This document shows positions 8,799 to 17,998 of a stretch of DNA of 50,189 bases, piece by piece. The notes below the pieces were generated by a model. The model ran no database searches. It was not told the DNA's origin and worked only from the letters and a program-made list of their open reading frames with translations. Source of the DNA: Deltaproteobacteria bacterium UBA4427. GTDB lineage: Bacteria; Myxococcota_A; UBA9160; UBA4427. The position numbers were made by a program, and so were the translations under genes. The stretch's first letter is position 1; every line of letters starts with the position of its first letter. The stretch lies in contig DGPZ01000194.1 of NCBI GenBank assembly GCA_002390675.1, positions 56,526-106,714 of the forward strand, written 5' to 3'.

Positions 8799-10505
8799 TC
8801 AGAGCGGCTCAGTAATCGGCAATTCTTCCCACATCAGCTGCAGAAAAATTCCGATGAAGAACGAAAGAAACGTCATCAGAAGCAGAGCCGAAGGAAAGAC
8901 CCAGACCCCTTCGAACCCAACGACGTGGGGTAGCTGCCCGATCATGGGCGGCATGCTGTCACGCAACGCGGCCACCGACAGTTCGCCCGCCGGTGGCGAC
9001 CAGTTTCGAGCGACCATGAAGGGCCCAACCAGGCTCGTCATCACCACCCCGACCCCGAAGGCTTCAACGACGCCGAGTAGGAAGATCGAACGCGCACGGG
9101 CGAAAGCGACTGAGGTATTCGGGATTCGGCGCGCGATCTCGACGTAGATGTAGAGCAAAGTCACAAGCCCAATCAGCAACACGACCGCATTCAAAGCGAC
9201 CTGCTCACGGCTCGCGAGGTCCCAGACCTCGTCGATCAAGAACACAGGGAGGTAGCCGACTATGATCCCGGCACCGATACGAGGAACCGAGGCGTGGAAG
9301 AAGGAAAGATCCCTTTTCCAGCAGAATCGATAGAGAAGGAACCAGACTGTCGCCCCATAGACAAAAAAGACTTCGCCGGCACAGAGCAAATCGAAGAACC
9401 ACGGCGCCCGATCGTAGGCAAAGACGGCTCCCAAAAAGGGCGCGAGCATAGCAAGCAGCACCCCCGCGTGAATTTTCGGCGTGTGCCAGCTCAGGTTGCG
9501 GTCATCGCGCGAATGTTTTGTATCGAACCCAGCGTGATGGTTAATGATCGCCGAGGAATGCCGGATGTCGTAGACCCGCAGGAACCATCGCTCAAGCTTC
9601 CCAAGCAGACGCCGACAATTTCGATCAGGTCGCCGGAGGAATGGCATCAGGTCGCTGCTGCGATCAACTCGAACGGCTCTCGCGGTCGTGATCGCAGAGA
9701 GAACCTCTTCCTCTCGGGAACCGAAGGGCGAGTCGTCCTTCTCGAAAGCCTGATTCTCTTCGTCGAGGCAGACCCCTTCGAGCCAAACGTAAAAGGAGCG
9801 CTCCGCCATCCGCAGAATCATGCGGTTCGCGGCCTCGGATTCCCCGGCCTCGAGCACTTGGAAAAATCCGCTCTCCGTCGGGTCATCCTCGGGATCTACG
9901 AGCTGAACCTCTCCGGCGAGATAGGACGCAAGATACTCTGAGTCGACGCGGTCACTCACCAAAACGCGCAAAGATTCGTAGATCCGGCGCCGAAGCGAAA
10001 AGAGGGCGACCCGTAGTTGCCGCCCACCGCCGAACTCGTGGGTTTCGATGAACCGAAGCAGCACTTGCGAGAGAAGCGCCACGTCTTGGTGGAATCGCAA
10101 CCTAGCTTCCGGCCGGAGCCGGCCCTCGGTCTCCAGATATTCCACGAGCAAGTCGAGATATTGAGGGGCCGCCGCGAGTGCGCGGGTTGTGAGATTGCGG
10201 ACATCGCGGAGGCTGGCATTCGTGCTGATCAGCCGCGTCTTCGTCAGCAGATCTTCGAGTTGCAGAAAAAGCTCGGTCGGATCGTGCCGCGAGGCATGAA
10301 AGGAAAACGTCTCTGGAAAAATTCGCTCAAAGCCGCCTTCGCCCTGAGCGACCTCAAAGCGCACTTCACGCGCGTGAAACGCCAAACTGAAACGGAAGGT
10401 GAGTTGGAGCCGCTCGACCCGCAGCTCAAGACGCGGCAGCTCATCCGTGACTGCCGTGGCGTTCGGCGCGGTCATCGACTGCGGCTGTAACTCGGGCGTA
10501 GTCAT
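8799..10505 (-). CDS. Six-helix membrane protein of unknown family
   Basis: I do not recognise the family. The chosen ATG at 10505 (568 residues) lies just after the stop of the upstream REC-PAS gene and behind an AGGTGG ribosome binding site; longer starts would overlap that gene. The first roughly 350 residues are soluble and mostly helical, with acidic and arginine-rich stretches. The last 200 hold about six hydrophobic segments, for example GVLLAMLAPFLGAVF and VVLLIGLVTLLYIYV, ending in the acidic tail WEELPITEPL. Tight coupling to a response regulator suggests it is the effector or sensor partner of that protein. Confidence 0.8.
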   Translation of the reverse strand: MTTPELQPQSMTAPNATAVTDELPRLELRVERLQLTFRFSLAFHAREVRFEVAQGEGGFERIFPETFSFHASRHDPTELFLQLEDLLTKTRLISTNASLRDVRNLTTRALAAAPQYLDLLVEYLETEGRLRPEARLRFHQDVALLSQVLLRFIETHEFGGGRQLRVALFSLRRRIYESLRVLVSDRVDSEYLASYLAGEVQLVDPEDDPTESGFFQVLEAGESEAANRMILRMAERSFYVWLEGVCLDEENQAFEKDDSPFGSREEEVLSAITTARAVRVDRSSDLMPFLRRPDRNCRRLLGKLERWFLRVYDIRHSSAIINHHAGFDTKHSRDDRNLSWHTPKIHAGVLLAMLAPFLGAVFAYDRAPWFFDLLCAGEVFFVYGATVWFLLYRFCWKRDLSFFHASVPRIGAGIIVGYLPVFLIDEVWDLASREQVALNAVVLLIGLVTLLYIYVEIARRIPNTSVAFARARSIFLLGVVEAFGVGVVMTSLVGPFMVARNWSPPAGELSVAALRDSMPPMIGQLPHVVGFEGVWVFPSALLLMTFLSFFIGIFLQLMWEELPITEPL

Positions 10506-10518
10506 CTGCGCCACCTGG

Positions 10519-11676
10519 TCAGAGAATCCGCTGGCGAGGATTTTCGCCGGTCTCATAATAGTCCTCGACCGCCTTCGACAGGCCAACCACGCCATCGGGC
10601 ATGGGCTCAGAACTCGGCCATCTTTGCCCGGCGATGTTCAGCCGATCCCTAAGCATCTGCGCATCCGGATAGGCATCGCCGACAAGCGCGTCATCCACAT
10701 CGAGCCAGTTACCGATCGCTGTCCGAATCCGCGAGACCCGCTCCTTGAGCTCGGACATATTCGCCGACTCGACGCCAACGCCGGAGACGCGATCGAACAG
10801 CCTGGCTAGATCCGGCAGCGCCCCCTCTAGCACTTCGCGCAGCGCACCTGAAGCCGGGGACTTCGTCTGCGAGACTCGGCCGATCAGCTCCTCAAGATCG
10901 CGCGTGAGCGGTTCGTGAGAAATTTCCTTGAACATGATGACGCGGCCCATGGTCTCGCCATTGCTGTCCGCAAGCGCTTGGTTCGAGATGCGCAGGCGAT
11001 GGCCGGGACCGATGCCGATATCTACCTCCTCAAAGCTCCCGCCTGATTCCTCGGCGAGGGTTCGCACCCGATCCGCGAGTTCATTCAAATGTTCCTTGCC
11101 GAGGATATCGTCGATTGAGTGGCCCTGGATATCGCTCTCGAGGCCGATGAATGCCTTCGCGGGCTGATTGACCGCGCGCACGATTCCGTCGCGGTCGAGA
11201 GCAATCGCGCCGGTCCGCAGCCGATCCATTACTGCCGCGAGAAACAAATTCGAATATCGCAGCTCATCTACGAGGCTGCGATTTTCACGGGTCAGTAAAT
11301 GCAGCTCCGTCGCGCGCTTCACGATCGCCTTTAGCTCATCTGGTTCCCAAGGCTTATTCACGTAGCCGTAGATGTGGCCATCGTTAATCGCCTTGACCGT
11401 CGCTTCTGCGTCGGCGAAGCCAGTCAGGATAATCCGGACCGTCTCCGGGAATCGTTGGTAGGTCTCGCTCAGCAATTCGACGCCGGTCATGCCTGGCATG
11501 CGCTGATCGGTGATCACGACAGCGATCGGCTGATTCTCCTCCATGATCTCGAGGGCCTGCGTCGGGTCGGAGGTCGTCAGGACTTCATAGAGGTCCATGA
11601 ACGTAAACGTCATCGTCTCGAGGATGGCTTCCTCGTCGTCAACGATCAGAATTCGGGGTCGTTCGGATTCGCTCAT
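10519..11676 (-). CDS. Response regulator with receiver and PAS domains
   Basis: A 385-residue protein. The N-terminal receiver domain has phosphoacceptor Asp57 in VITDQRMPGMTG and the conserved Lys in YVNKPWEPDEL, a pattern common in RpfG-type receivers. A PAS-like domain covers about residues 145-255 (TGAIALDRDGIVRAVN). The remaining 130 residues are helical and match nothing I know. No DNA-binding, GGDEF, EAL or HD-GYP output is present. The stop codon is 13 bases from the start of the membrane protein gene, so the two are almost certainly co-transcribed. Confidence 0.87.
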   Translation of the reverse strand: MSESERPRILIVDDEEAILETMTFTFMDLYEVLTTSDPTQALEIMEENQPIAVVITDQRMPGMTGVELLSETYQRFPETVRIILTGFADAEATVKAINDGHIYGYVNKPWEPDELKAIVKRATELHLLTRENRSLVDELRYSNLFLAAVMDRLRTGAIALDRDGIVRAVNQPAKAFIGLESDIQGHSIDDILGKEHLNELADRVRTLAEESGGSFEEVDIGIGPGHRLRISNQALADSNGETMGRVIMFKEISHEPLTRDLEELIGRVSQTKSPASGALREVLEGALPDLARLFDRVSGVGVESANMSELKERVSRIRTAIGNWLDVDDALVGDAYPDAQMLRDRLNIAGQRWPSSEPMPDGVVGLSKAVEDYYETGENPRQRIL

Positions 11677-11797
11677 TCGCTCTCTATACTCACGCAGCTT
11701 CGATCGCGTTCATCGAACGCTTAAACCTGCAAACTTTGTGGCCTACAAACACCGTGGCCCAAAAGGCGCTGCGGCCAAACAAATGCCGCACCGCTTC

Positions 11798-13144
11798 TTA
11801 GTAGCGCGTTGCCTTGATCAAGCGCTCGCGATTCATCCCCCATTCACCACGCCAACTCTCCGCCACTTCCTGACCCGGGCTCTTTTCCTTCTCCACCTGC
11901 TCTCGCAGAGGATCCAAAAATATCGTTTCGTCGTGATTCGCAAAACCATCGGCATGCGCCCGCGCAAGCCCGACCGCTGAGATCTCAACGAGCTCCCGCG
12001 CCATATCGAGGACCTTGCGACCTGCCATCTCGGCGCGAAGGCCGAGCATGGCCACGTCGAGCTGACCCGCATCAAGCTGCTCCGGCGTCACGTTACCCAG
12101 AAGCTCCCAAGTCGCTTCGATCGCGCCCTTATCGTAAAGCAGTCCCTTCCAGAGGGCCGGCAGAGCGCAGATATGCGCGCGTGGCACCGTGTCCGCACCG
12201 CGCACCTCGATGATCTTTTTGAGTCGAACGTCCGGGAAGAGCGTCGTCAGATGCATATCCCAATCCCGCGTCGTGGGGCGGGTTCCCGCGAAGCCGCGAG
12301 ACATGAACTCCCGAAACGTCGTCCCGTCACCTGCATGATAGGTGCTGCCACGAATCACAAAGAAGAGCGGCACGTCCAACGCCCACTCCGTATAGCTCTC
12401 GTACCCGAATTCGGGGTCGAGCACGAAGGGAATCAAGCCACATCGGTCCGGGTCCGTGTCACGCCAAATGATCAGACGCTTCGAAACATAACCATTCTCT
12501 TTGCCACCCGAGATACTCGAATTCCCGAAGAGCGCCGAGACGACCGGCGTCGCAACTAACGCCGCGCGCATTTTTTCGATCATATCCTCTTCGCTCGAGT
12601 AGTCTAGGTTCGCTTGAACCGTCGCCGTCGCATGCATCATTTCGAGACCGTGGCCGCCCTTAGTCGGCAGATACGACCGCATAATGTTATAGCGGCCCTT
12701 CGGCATGGTCGGGATGTCCGGGACCTCGTGGAAGGGATCAATGCCGAGACCTAACCAAGCGATTCCGAAATCGTCGGAGAGCTCTTTCACGAGATCGACG
12801 TGAGTATTGAACTCGGAGCAGGTCTGACGAGTATCCGCGAGGGGCGCACCGGAAAGTTCGATCTGTCCGCCGGGTTCGAGGGTAATCGACGCGCCTTCGT
12901 TCAAAAGTGCGATCACTCGACCGTTTTCTTCGACCCGCTCCCAACCGACCGTCGAAGCAATCTTCTCAAGCAAAGCGCCTATGCCGTATGGCCCTTCATA
13001 AGGAACACGATCACCGGTGTCCGCATAAACGCCGACTTTTTCGTGTTCGGTCCCCACAGCCCAATCTTCACGCGGCGTTTGCGCGGCGTGAAAATAGGCG
13101 AGCAGATCACCCATACCCTCGATGGGCTGGTCCTGGGGATTCAT
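11798..13144 (-). CDS. gshA: Glutamate-cysteine ligase
   Basis: Catalyses the first step of glutathione synthesis. The sequence matches the plant/alphaproteobacterial GCS2-type family: GTEHEKVGVY at the N-terminus, SITLEPGGQIELSGAP in the substrate-binding sheet, and PKGRYNIMRSYLP and MHATATVQANLDY further on. Length (448 residues) is normal. The start ATG at 13144 follows AAGGAG. No gshB lies nearby; thioredoxin reductase, another thiol redox gene, is about 3 kb downstream on the same strand. Confidence 0.93.
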   Translation of the reverse strand: MNPQDQPIEGMGDLLAYFHAAQTPREDWAVGTEHEKVGVYADTGDRVPYEGPYGIGALLEKIASTVGWERVEENGRVIALLNEGASITLEPGGQIELSGAPLADTRQTCSEFNTHVDLVKELSDDFGIAWLGLGIDPFHEVPDIPTMPKGRYNIMRSYLPTKGGHGLEMMHATATVQANLDYSSEEDMIEKMRAALVATPVVSALFGNSSISGGKENGYVSKRLIIWRDTDPDRCGLIPFVLDPEFGYESYTEWALDVPLFFVIRGSTYHAGDGTTFREFMSRGFAGTRPTTRDWDMHLTTLFPDVRLKKIIEVRGADTVPRAHICALPALWKGLLYDKGAIEATWELLGNVTPEQLDAGQLDVAMLGLRAEMAGRKVLDMARELVEISAVGLARAHADGFANHDETIFLDPLREQVEKEKSPGQEVAESWRGEWGMNRERLIKATRY

Positions 13145-13219
13145 CTAACGAGACTCCTTGACGCGGCTTGGCTAACTGAATTTACACAGGCCAAACCGTC
13201 GTGCGCGCACAAACGAGGC

Positions 13220-13915
13220 CTAATCGTAGAGATCTGAGTGCAGAAAGCGAATGAGGGCGCAGGCTACCGCATGCGATCCATAAGCGGCTCGTTCGAGCTG
13301 GCCCCCGGTAAGTCGGCCAATATTGCCGCCTCCACGCCCAGATGGGACATCCTTTGCCGCTTCCTGAGCATTCGGTCTCATCGATTTATAGCGCGACCAA
13401 TGGTCATCGAAGAGATCCCCAATCGGTGCCTGGTCGCTAAGTGCGGGTCCCAGCACCTCCGGAGGGTAGGCGAAGGCCGAGGAGTACCCATGTCCTTCGC
13501 GCTGGCCATCAGTGATCCAAGCACATCCAATATTAAACCAGTGGTCGAGAGAATCCGACGATTCGGGGCCGCTATCGACCGATTTCTCCGCTGACCCAAT
13601 CGATTGATCCGAGAGTCGAACCAGCCCGTCCTCGATCCCCACGGCGAGCGTGCAGTCGCCCACTGCGAGGGCTGCCCGCGCACGGTTCCGGGCCCCAGCC
13701 GTGATCTGTTCCCAGCCAACCGGTTGATCGGGGACACCACTCGCAACGGCTGTAGGGATAACAAGGAGCGATTCGGGTTTTGCCGAGTGAGCCGCTAGAG
13801 CCATTCGCACCGCGCCTAACTTTGCTGCATTTTCCGTCCCGACACGCACAGGGTTTCCAACAAGAACTCCCGCGAGGCTGGCCGCCAACAGAAAGTCCTG
13901 TTCGAGTACGTTCAA
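13220..13915 (-). CDS. DUF84 (YjjX-like) inosine/xanthosine triphosphatase
   Basis: Family members hydrolyse non-canonical purine triphosphates. Seen here are VGTENAAKLGAVR at the N-terminus, SGVPDQPVGWEQITAGARNR, the acidic VGIEDGL strand and the C-terminal GGGNIGRLTGG loop. The longest start is a TTG at 13915 that overlaps the stop of the preceding gene in TTGA, which would couple translation. A GTG at 13849, directly before the conserved VGTEN strand, is an alternative. A loosely conserved insert (about residues 105-125, Ser-rich) interrupts the middle. Confidence 0.83.
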   Translation of the reverse strand: MNVLEQDFLLAASLAGVLVGNPVRVGTENAAKLGAVRMALAAHSAKPESLLVIPTAVASGVPDQPVGWEQITAGARNRARAALAVGDCTLAVGIEDGLVRLSDQSIGSAEKSVDSGPESSDSLDHWFNIGCAWITDGQREGHGYSSAFAYPPEVLGPALSDQAPIGDLFDDHWSRYKSMRPNAQEAAKDVPSGRGGGNIGRLTGGQLERAAYGSHAVACALIRFLHSDLYD

Positions 13916-14331
13916 GGCGCCGTCGCTTCTTCGAGAAAGCGTTCGATGAAGTCGCCTAACGCGTCCTTCAACTCCTCGTCTTCTGAAAACGGAAAGGTTC
14001 TGCAGGGACCTTCATTCTTGCCTGCCTTAAAGGGACCTACGAGGGTGATCTCCCCCTTGCTCTTGGTCGTCACAATTGCACGATGACGCCCACGCGAGAG
14101 GTTAAACTCAACCGCATGAACATGCTTGTCGTCTAGGCGCGGCGCCGACACCTCAATTCGAAGTGCAGGCAGCTCCGCTTCGATCGCCGCGTTGAAGCGA
14201 TCAATCGCGTTCGAGATGATCCTATGCACCTCTTGTGCTTTTAGCCGCGCGCCCGCCACATCCTCGGCGTGCCCCGCTTCGCGCCTGCGTAGAGCCGCAG
14301 CAAAATCGTCGATCCGTTCCTCGAGTCCCAT
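13912..14331 (-). CDS. Conserved-looking protein of unknown function
   Basis: A 139-residue protein I cannot assign. It is charged and soluble. An N-terminal helix pair (LEERIDDFAAALRRREAGHAE) comes first, then probable beta strands (LRIEVSAPRLDDKHVHAVEF, RHRAIVTTKSKGEITLVGPF) and a C-terminal acidic helix. There is no signal peptide. It overlaps the DUF84 gene by four bases and starts 87 bases after the M23 peptidase gene, so it is part of that operon. Codon use resembles its neighbours, and overlap with a real gene supports it being coding. Confidence 0.75.
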   Translation of the reverse strand: MGLEERIDDFAAALRRREAGHAEDVAGARLKAQEVHRIISNAIDRFNAAIEAELPALRIEVSAPRLDDKHVHAVEFNLSRGRHRAIVTTKSKGEITLVGPFKAGKNEGPCRTFPFSEDEELKDALGDFIERFLEEATAP

Positions 14332-14418
14332 TAGCCATCCTCCTCACGTACGTTGCGGGAAGGTATGCATTTAAACCGGGCAGCGCGACACACGGAGACC
14401 TTCGGTACCGCGATGCTA

Positions 14419-16047
14419 CTAAAGCGCTTCGTCGGCCATCATCGCCAGAGGAACCTGGCCGAGATCGGCAAGCAGCTGATCCCGAACGGAGCGGAAGACC
14501 GACAGGCGCGAGATCGCCACGGGGTCGCCGGCGGGTCCGGAGATTTTCATGGGATCGATGTAGGTGCCATCTCGCTTCACGCGAAAGCAGACGTGGGGGC
14601 CGGTCGAGAGACCAGTGCTTCCAACGTATCCGATGATCTCTTTTTGTGAGACTCGATCTCCGACTTTCAAGTCCTTTGCGAAGCTTGCTAGGTGCGCGTA
14701 ATGCGAAGTCATGCCGCCCATGTGCCGGATGCGGATGAGATTCCCAGAGGCGCCTGCACGCGCGCGATACTCGACAACACCGTCGGCAACGGCCCAGATC
14801 GGCGTTCCGTGGGGCGCCGCATAGTCAATGCCCGGATGCGGGCGCGTAACCTTGAGGATCGGGTGTGCGCGCGCGCGGGTGAAGCGCGATGTAATTCGGC
14901 TGAACTCAAGGGGGGCAGCGAGGAAGGCGCGTTCGACGGAACTCCCGTCCGGTCGGAAATACGCCCCCTGCCCAGAATCGTCTTCGAAATAAACGACCGT
15001 ATGGTCGCCGGCTTTGCCCGCATAACGTCCGGCCAATACTCGCCCAGGCCGAACGTAGACGTCCTGACCATCATCATTCGTTCGATAGAGCCGTTCGTAG
15101 AGAATTTGGAATTTGTCGCCGGGATGAACTTGACGACTGAAATCGATATCCCAAGCCAGAATGCGAGCGAACTCCGAGGCAAGTGCGTCCTGTTCACCGA
15201 GAGAAACGATCGCTCCGTAAAAGGACGAGTCGACGACGCCTGCGATCTTCGCGATCAGCGGCCGGAGCTCAGCCGTCTCGATGCGCACGACATAACGAGT
15301 GCCTTCCCAAGCGAGATAGAAGCTTTCTTCAGGGCTCTGGGAATATCGAAAGTCGAGTACGCGGCCGTCGGAATCTTGGCCTAGTCGATATTTGTCACCG
15401 GGCCGCGAGCGGCGGAAGTCGAAGATTTTACGCATCTCGGTCGCGATTAAGTGGACCGTACTAGGCGAAATGCCCTGCCGCTTCAGTGACGAGCCCAGGC
15501 TTTCGCCCCGGCCGATCTCTCCACGAGTCACGACCGTGAAAGGGTCTAATAGATCCTCCGTCGACTGCATGGCTTTTTTCACGTTAGGCGCCGTTATTCG
15601 GCCGTCAAGCTTCGTCACGCCGCCCGGGATCGATGCGGACTGATAAATCGGGAGCGCATCGATTGAAACCGCTTCGCGGCGGATGGATGCCGTTATGTCC
15701 AGAGTATTCGCTTGCGGGGACACGAGACCACCAAGGCTCGACGGACGATTCGTTTGTGCGCCGAGAGGAGCTTCCCCGACGGATGAGACGGTGGAGATAG
15801 CAGCAGGTGCCGTCGCGCGAGTCGAAGTCTCATCAGCCGTTCCAGCACTCGAATCTGCGCCCGAGCCAATTCGGCTGGCGATTCCGAAACCGAGAAATAA
15901 GGCGAGCACGACTAAAAGCCCGCCGAGACCAGCCCGGGAAATAAGCGGTCGGTCGACGGAGCTTTGTATTGCGTGGCTGGGCTCGCCATTTGGCTCCGAA
16001 TCCGAGGTGGTCCGTGGACCTCCTCGATCGGAAGAATCGGGATGCAT
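14419..16047 (-). CDS. Membrane-anchored M23 peptidoglycan endopeptidase
   Basis: MepM-like cell-wall hydrolase of 542 residues. A cytoplasmic tail precedes one membrane anchor (GGLLVVLALFLGFGIASRIG). The middle has LysM/OapA-like sequence (GISPSTVHLIATEMRKIFDF), and the C-terminal third is the LytM domain. Metal-site residues seen are HPGIDYAAP, SHYAHL and TGPHVCFRV. The last replaces the usual HxH with HxC, so the third zinc ligand would be Cys. The ATG at 16047 is chosen over an upstream TTG because AGGAG precedes it by six bases. Confidence 0.9.
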   Translation of the reverse strand: MHPDSSDRGGPRTTSDSEPNGEPSHAIQSSVDRPLISRAGLGGLLVVLALFLGFGIASRIGSGADSSAGTADETSTRATAPAAISTVSSVGEAPLGAQTNRPSSLGGLVSPQANTLDITASIRREAVSIDALPIYQSASIPGGVTKLDGRITAPNVKKAMQSTEDLLDPFTVVTRGEIGRGESLGSSLKRQGISPSTVHLIATEMRKIFDFRRSRPGDKYRLGQDSDGRVLDFRYSQSPEESFYLAWEGTRYVVRIETAELRPLIAKIAGVVDSSFYGAIVSLGEQDALASEFARILAWDIDFSRQVHPGDKFQILYERLYRTNDDGQDVYVRPGRVLAGRYAGKAGDHTVVYFEDDSGQGAYFRPDGSSVERAFLAAPLEFSRITSRFTRARAHPILKVTRPHPGIDYAAPHGTPIWAVADGVVEYRARAGASGNLIRIRHMGGMTSHYAHLASFAKDLKVGDRVSQKEIIGYVGSTGLSTGPHVCFRVKRDGTYIDPMKISGPAGDPVAISRLSVFRSVRDQLLADLGQVPLAMMADEAL

Positions 16048-16332
16048 CACAAGCTCCTGAAGGCTCTCACACGGGCGCAAGGTGTAGCCAAGCAGGGCAT
16101 TCCACGCACCAGTCGAAAGATTAGTGCATAAATTGCACGGTTGGTTTTAGGCCCACTTTTTTCGATATTCGGCCCCCGCACGCCTCCGATGATTCATAGC
16201 CTGACCCGCGCCCTCGTCGCACCTATTCTCCCGCCAACTCCCGCGTGCTTCCGAAGCGAATTCATCCGACGCCTCGCTTCACCTCCTAGTCCCATATCAG
16301 CGAATCGACCACGTACTCACTCGGAGTGGCTC

Positions 16333-17904
16333 ATGCCCGCCGATCATTCACCGCCGAAGCCCGACGGATCTCCAGAAACCGACAATCGGGACCTTCTACT
16401 CCTGCCACCCCTGGGGCGAGCTGGTGGGGGACCCGTGGTGGGACTTGGGCTGGTTGCCCTTCTGCTCTTCGCTTTATCCGCAGGAGTCACCTCCGAAGCC
16501 CAGGCCCTGTGGCCCTTCGATCGAATATTCGATCGCGGCCCTGTCGGCGAACGCATGGCCGTCCTTCTTTCCGAAGCGATCCAAATCAACACCTCGAACC
16601 CACCCGGCAACGAACGCGCCCTCGCGCGACGTTACGCCTCTGAACTCCGTCGCTCCGGGATTGATGCGCGCATCTTTGAGACTCCTAGTGGGGACGGTCA
16701 GCCGAGACGTGCGGCTGTTTGGGCGCGCCTCCCAAGTCGTGCTGCGGGCGCCGCGAAGCGCCCGGCCCTCGCGTTGCTTTCCCACCTAGACACGGTTCCG
16801 GCCAATGCTTCGGAGTGGAGCGTCGATCCATTTGCGGGCGAAACTTGGGATGGCTTCGTTTGGGGACGCGGAGCGCTCGATGCGAAGGGAGTCGGGGTCG
16901 GACACCTAATGACGATGGTCGCAATCGCGGAAGCAGGCCTTGAGCTCGATCGCGATCTCATTTTTCTCGCAACGCCCGAAGAAGAAACGGGCGGGCGGCT
17001 CGGTGCAGGCTGGATCGTCGAGAACCATCCCGAGCTTTTAGACGGCGTCGGTTACTTGCTCACCGAGGGCGGCGGCATTCAACTTCCCCGCGAACAAGAG
17101 CGTACGCGACCGCCGATCTGGGGCGTCGCGCTCACAGAGAAGGCGCCGTGCTGGCTGGAGCTCCGTGCTCTCGGCCGCGCGGGACATAGCAGCTCACCTA
17201 CTCCTGATGCCGCAGTCCCACGACTCATCGCCGCACTTGACCGCATCCGCCGGGTCGAGTCTCCACTCCACGTCGTGCCGCAAGTAGAGCAAATGTTCGC
17301 AGCGCTCTCGCCCATCGCGCCTGAGTGGGACCGCGCAGGCTACCTCTACCTAGCTTCGACGCTCGAAAACGACGAGGGCTTCAAGCGGCGCTTTCTGAGC
17401 GATCCGGGACAGAATGCCCTCGTACGTAATACGGTGTCGATCACCGTCCTAGAAGGCGCGCCCAAGACGAACGTCGCCCCCTCCAGTGCTCGAGCACAAC
17501 TCGACGTGCGTCTCTTGCCCGGGGAACAATGCGATGCGTTCGCTTCGGCTATCAGCTCACTAATCGATGACGACTCCATCGAAGTTGAAACGATTCTCAG
17601 TTTCCCGGCCACCGCATCGCCAGGGGATACGCCGCTCCTTCGTGCCATCGAATCGGTTGCTGAGCAGCAGACACCCGCCGGACTAGTCGTTCCCCGAATG
17701 ATCGGCGGATTCACCGACGCTCATTGGTTTCGCGAACTCGGAATCGTCGCCTACGGTTTCGTGCCCCGCGGCCTCACTTCCGACGAAAGCCGCCGGCTCC
17801 ATGGGATCGACGAGCGAATCTCCATCCTAAATCTCAAGGAGAGCGTCCGCCTAACGATCGAAATCGTTCAAGCTCTGGACAAAATCGAATCCGTGAACGA
17901 TTAG
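16333..17904 (+). CDS. M20 family zinc peptidase, membrane-anchored or secreted
   Basis: A carboxypeptidase/deacylase-type metallopeptidase. Metal ligands are recognisable in SHLDTVPA, GRGALDAKG and ATPEEETGG; the small dimerisation domain lies between about residues 240 and 370. Before the catalytic part there is one hydrophobic segment (GLGLVALLLFALSAGV), so the enzyme probably acts in the periplasm. The ATG at 16333 follows GGAG by six bases and gives 523 residues. An ATG at 16189 is in frame, but the extra sequence looks non-conserved and proline-rich. It is transcribed divergently from the M23 peptidase gene. Confidence 0.87.
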   Translation: MPADHSPPKPDGSPETDNRDLLLLPPLGRAGGGPVVGLGLVALLLFALSAGVTSEAQALWPFDRIFDRGPVGERMAVLLSEAIQINTSNPPGNERALARRYASELRRSGIDARIFETPSGDGQPRRAAVWARLPSRAAGAAKRPALALLSHLDTVPANASEWSVDPFAGETWDGFVWGRGALDAKGVGVGHLMTMVAIAEAGLELDRDLIFLATPEEETGGRLGAGWIVENHPELLDGVGYLLTEGGGIQLPREQERTRPPIWGVALTEKAPCWLELRALGRAGHSSSPTPDAAVPRLIAALDRIRRVESPLHVVPQVEQMFAALSPIAPEWDRAGYLYLASTLENDEGFKRRFLSDPGQNALVRNTVSITVLEGAPKTNVAPSSARAQLDVRLLPGEQCDAFASAISSLIDDDSIEVETILSFPATASPGDTPLLRAIESVAEQQTPAGLVVPRMIGGFTDAHWFRELGIVAYGFVPRGLTSDESRRLHGIDERISILNLKESVRLTIEIVQALDKIESVND

Positions 17905-17921
17905 GTGCCAACGACCGAATA

Positions 17922-17962
17922 ATAAAAAAGGCAAGCGGTCGACGACTAACATCGAGACCGCT
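17922..17962 (-). terminator. Rho-independent terminator of the aminotransferase gene
   Basis: A 7-bp stem (AGCGGTC at 17934-17940 pairing with GACCGCT at 17956-17962) with a 15-base loop. On the minus strand it is followed by a run of T (complement of AATAAAAAA at 17921-17929). It lies just past the stop of the minus-strand aminotransferase gene and in the convergent gap with the M20 peptidase gene. Confidence 0.7.
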
Positions 17963-17998
17963 CACCCATTCATCTTGATCTATGCCTATCGGCTGCGC

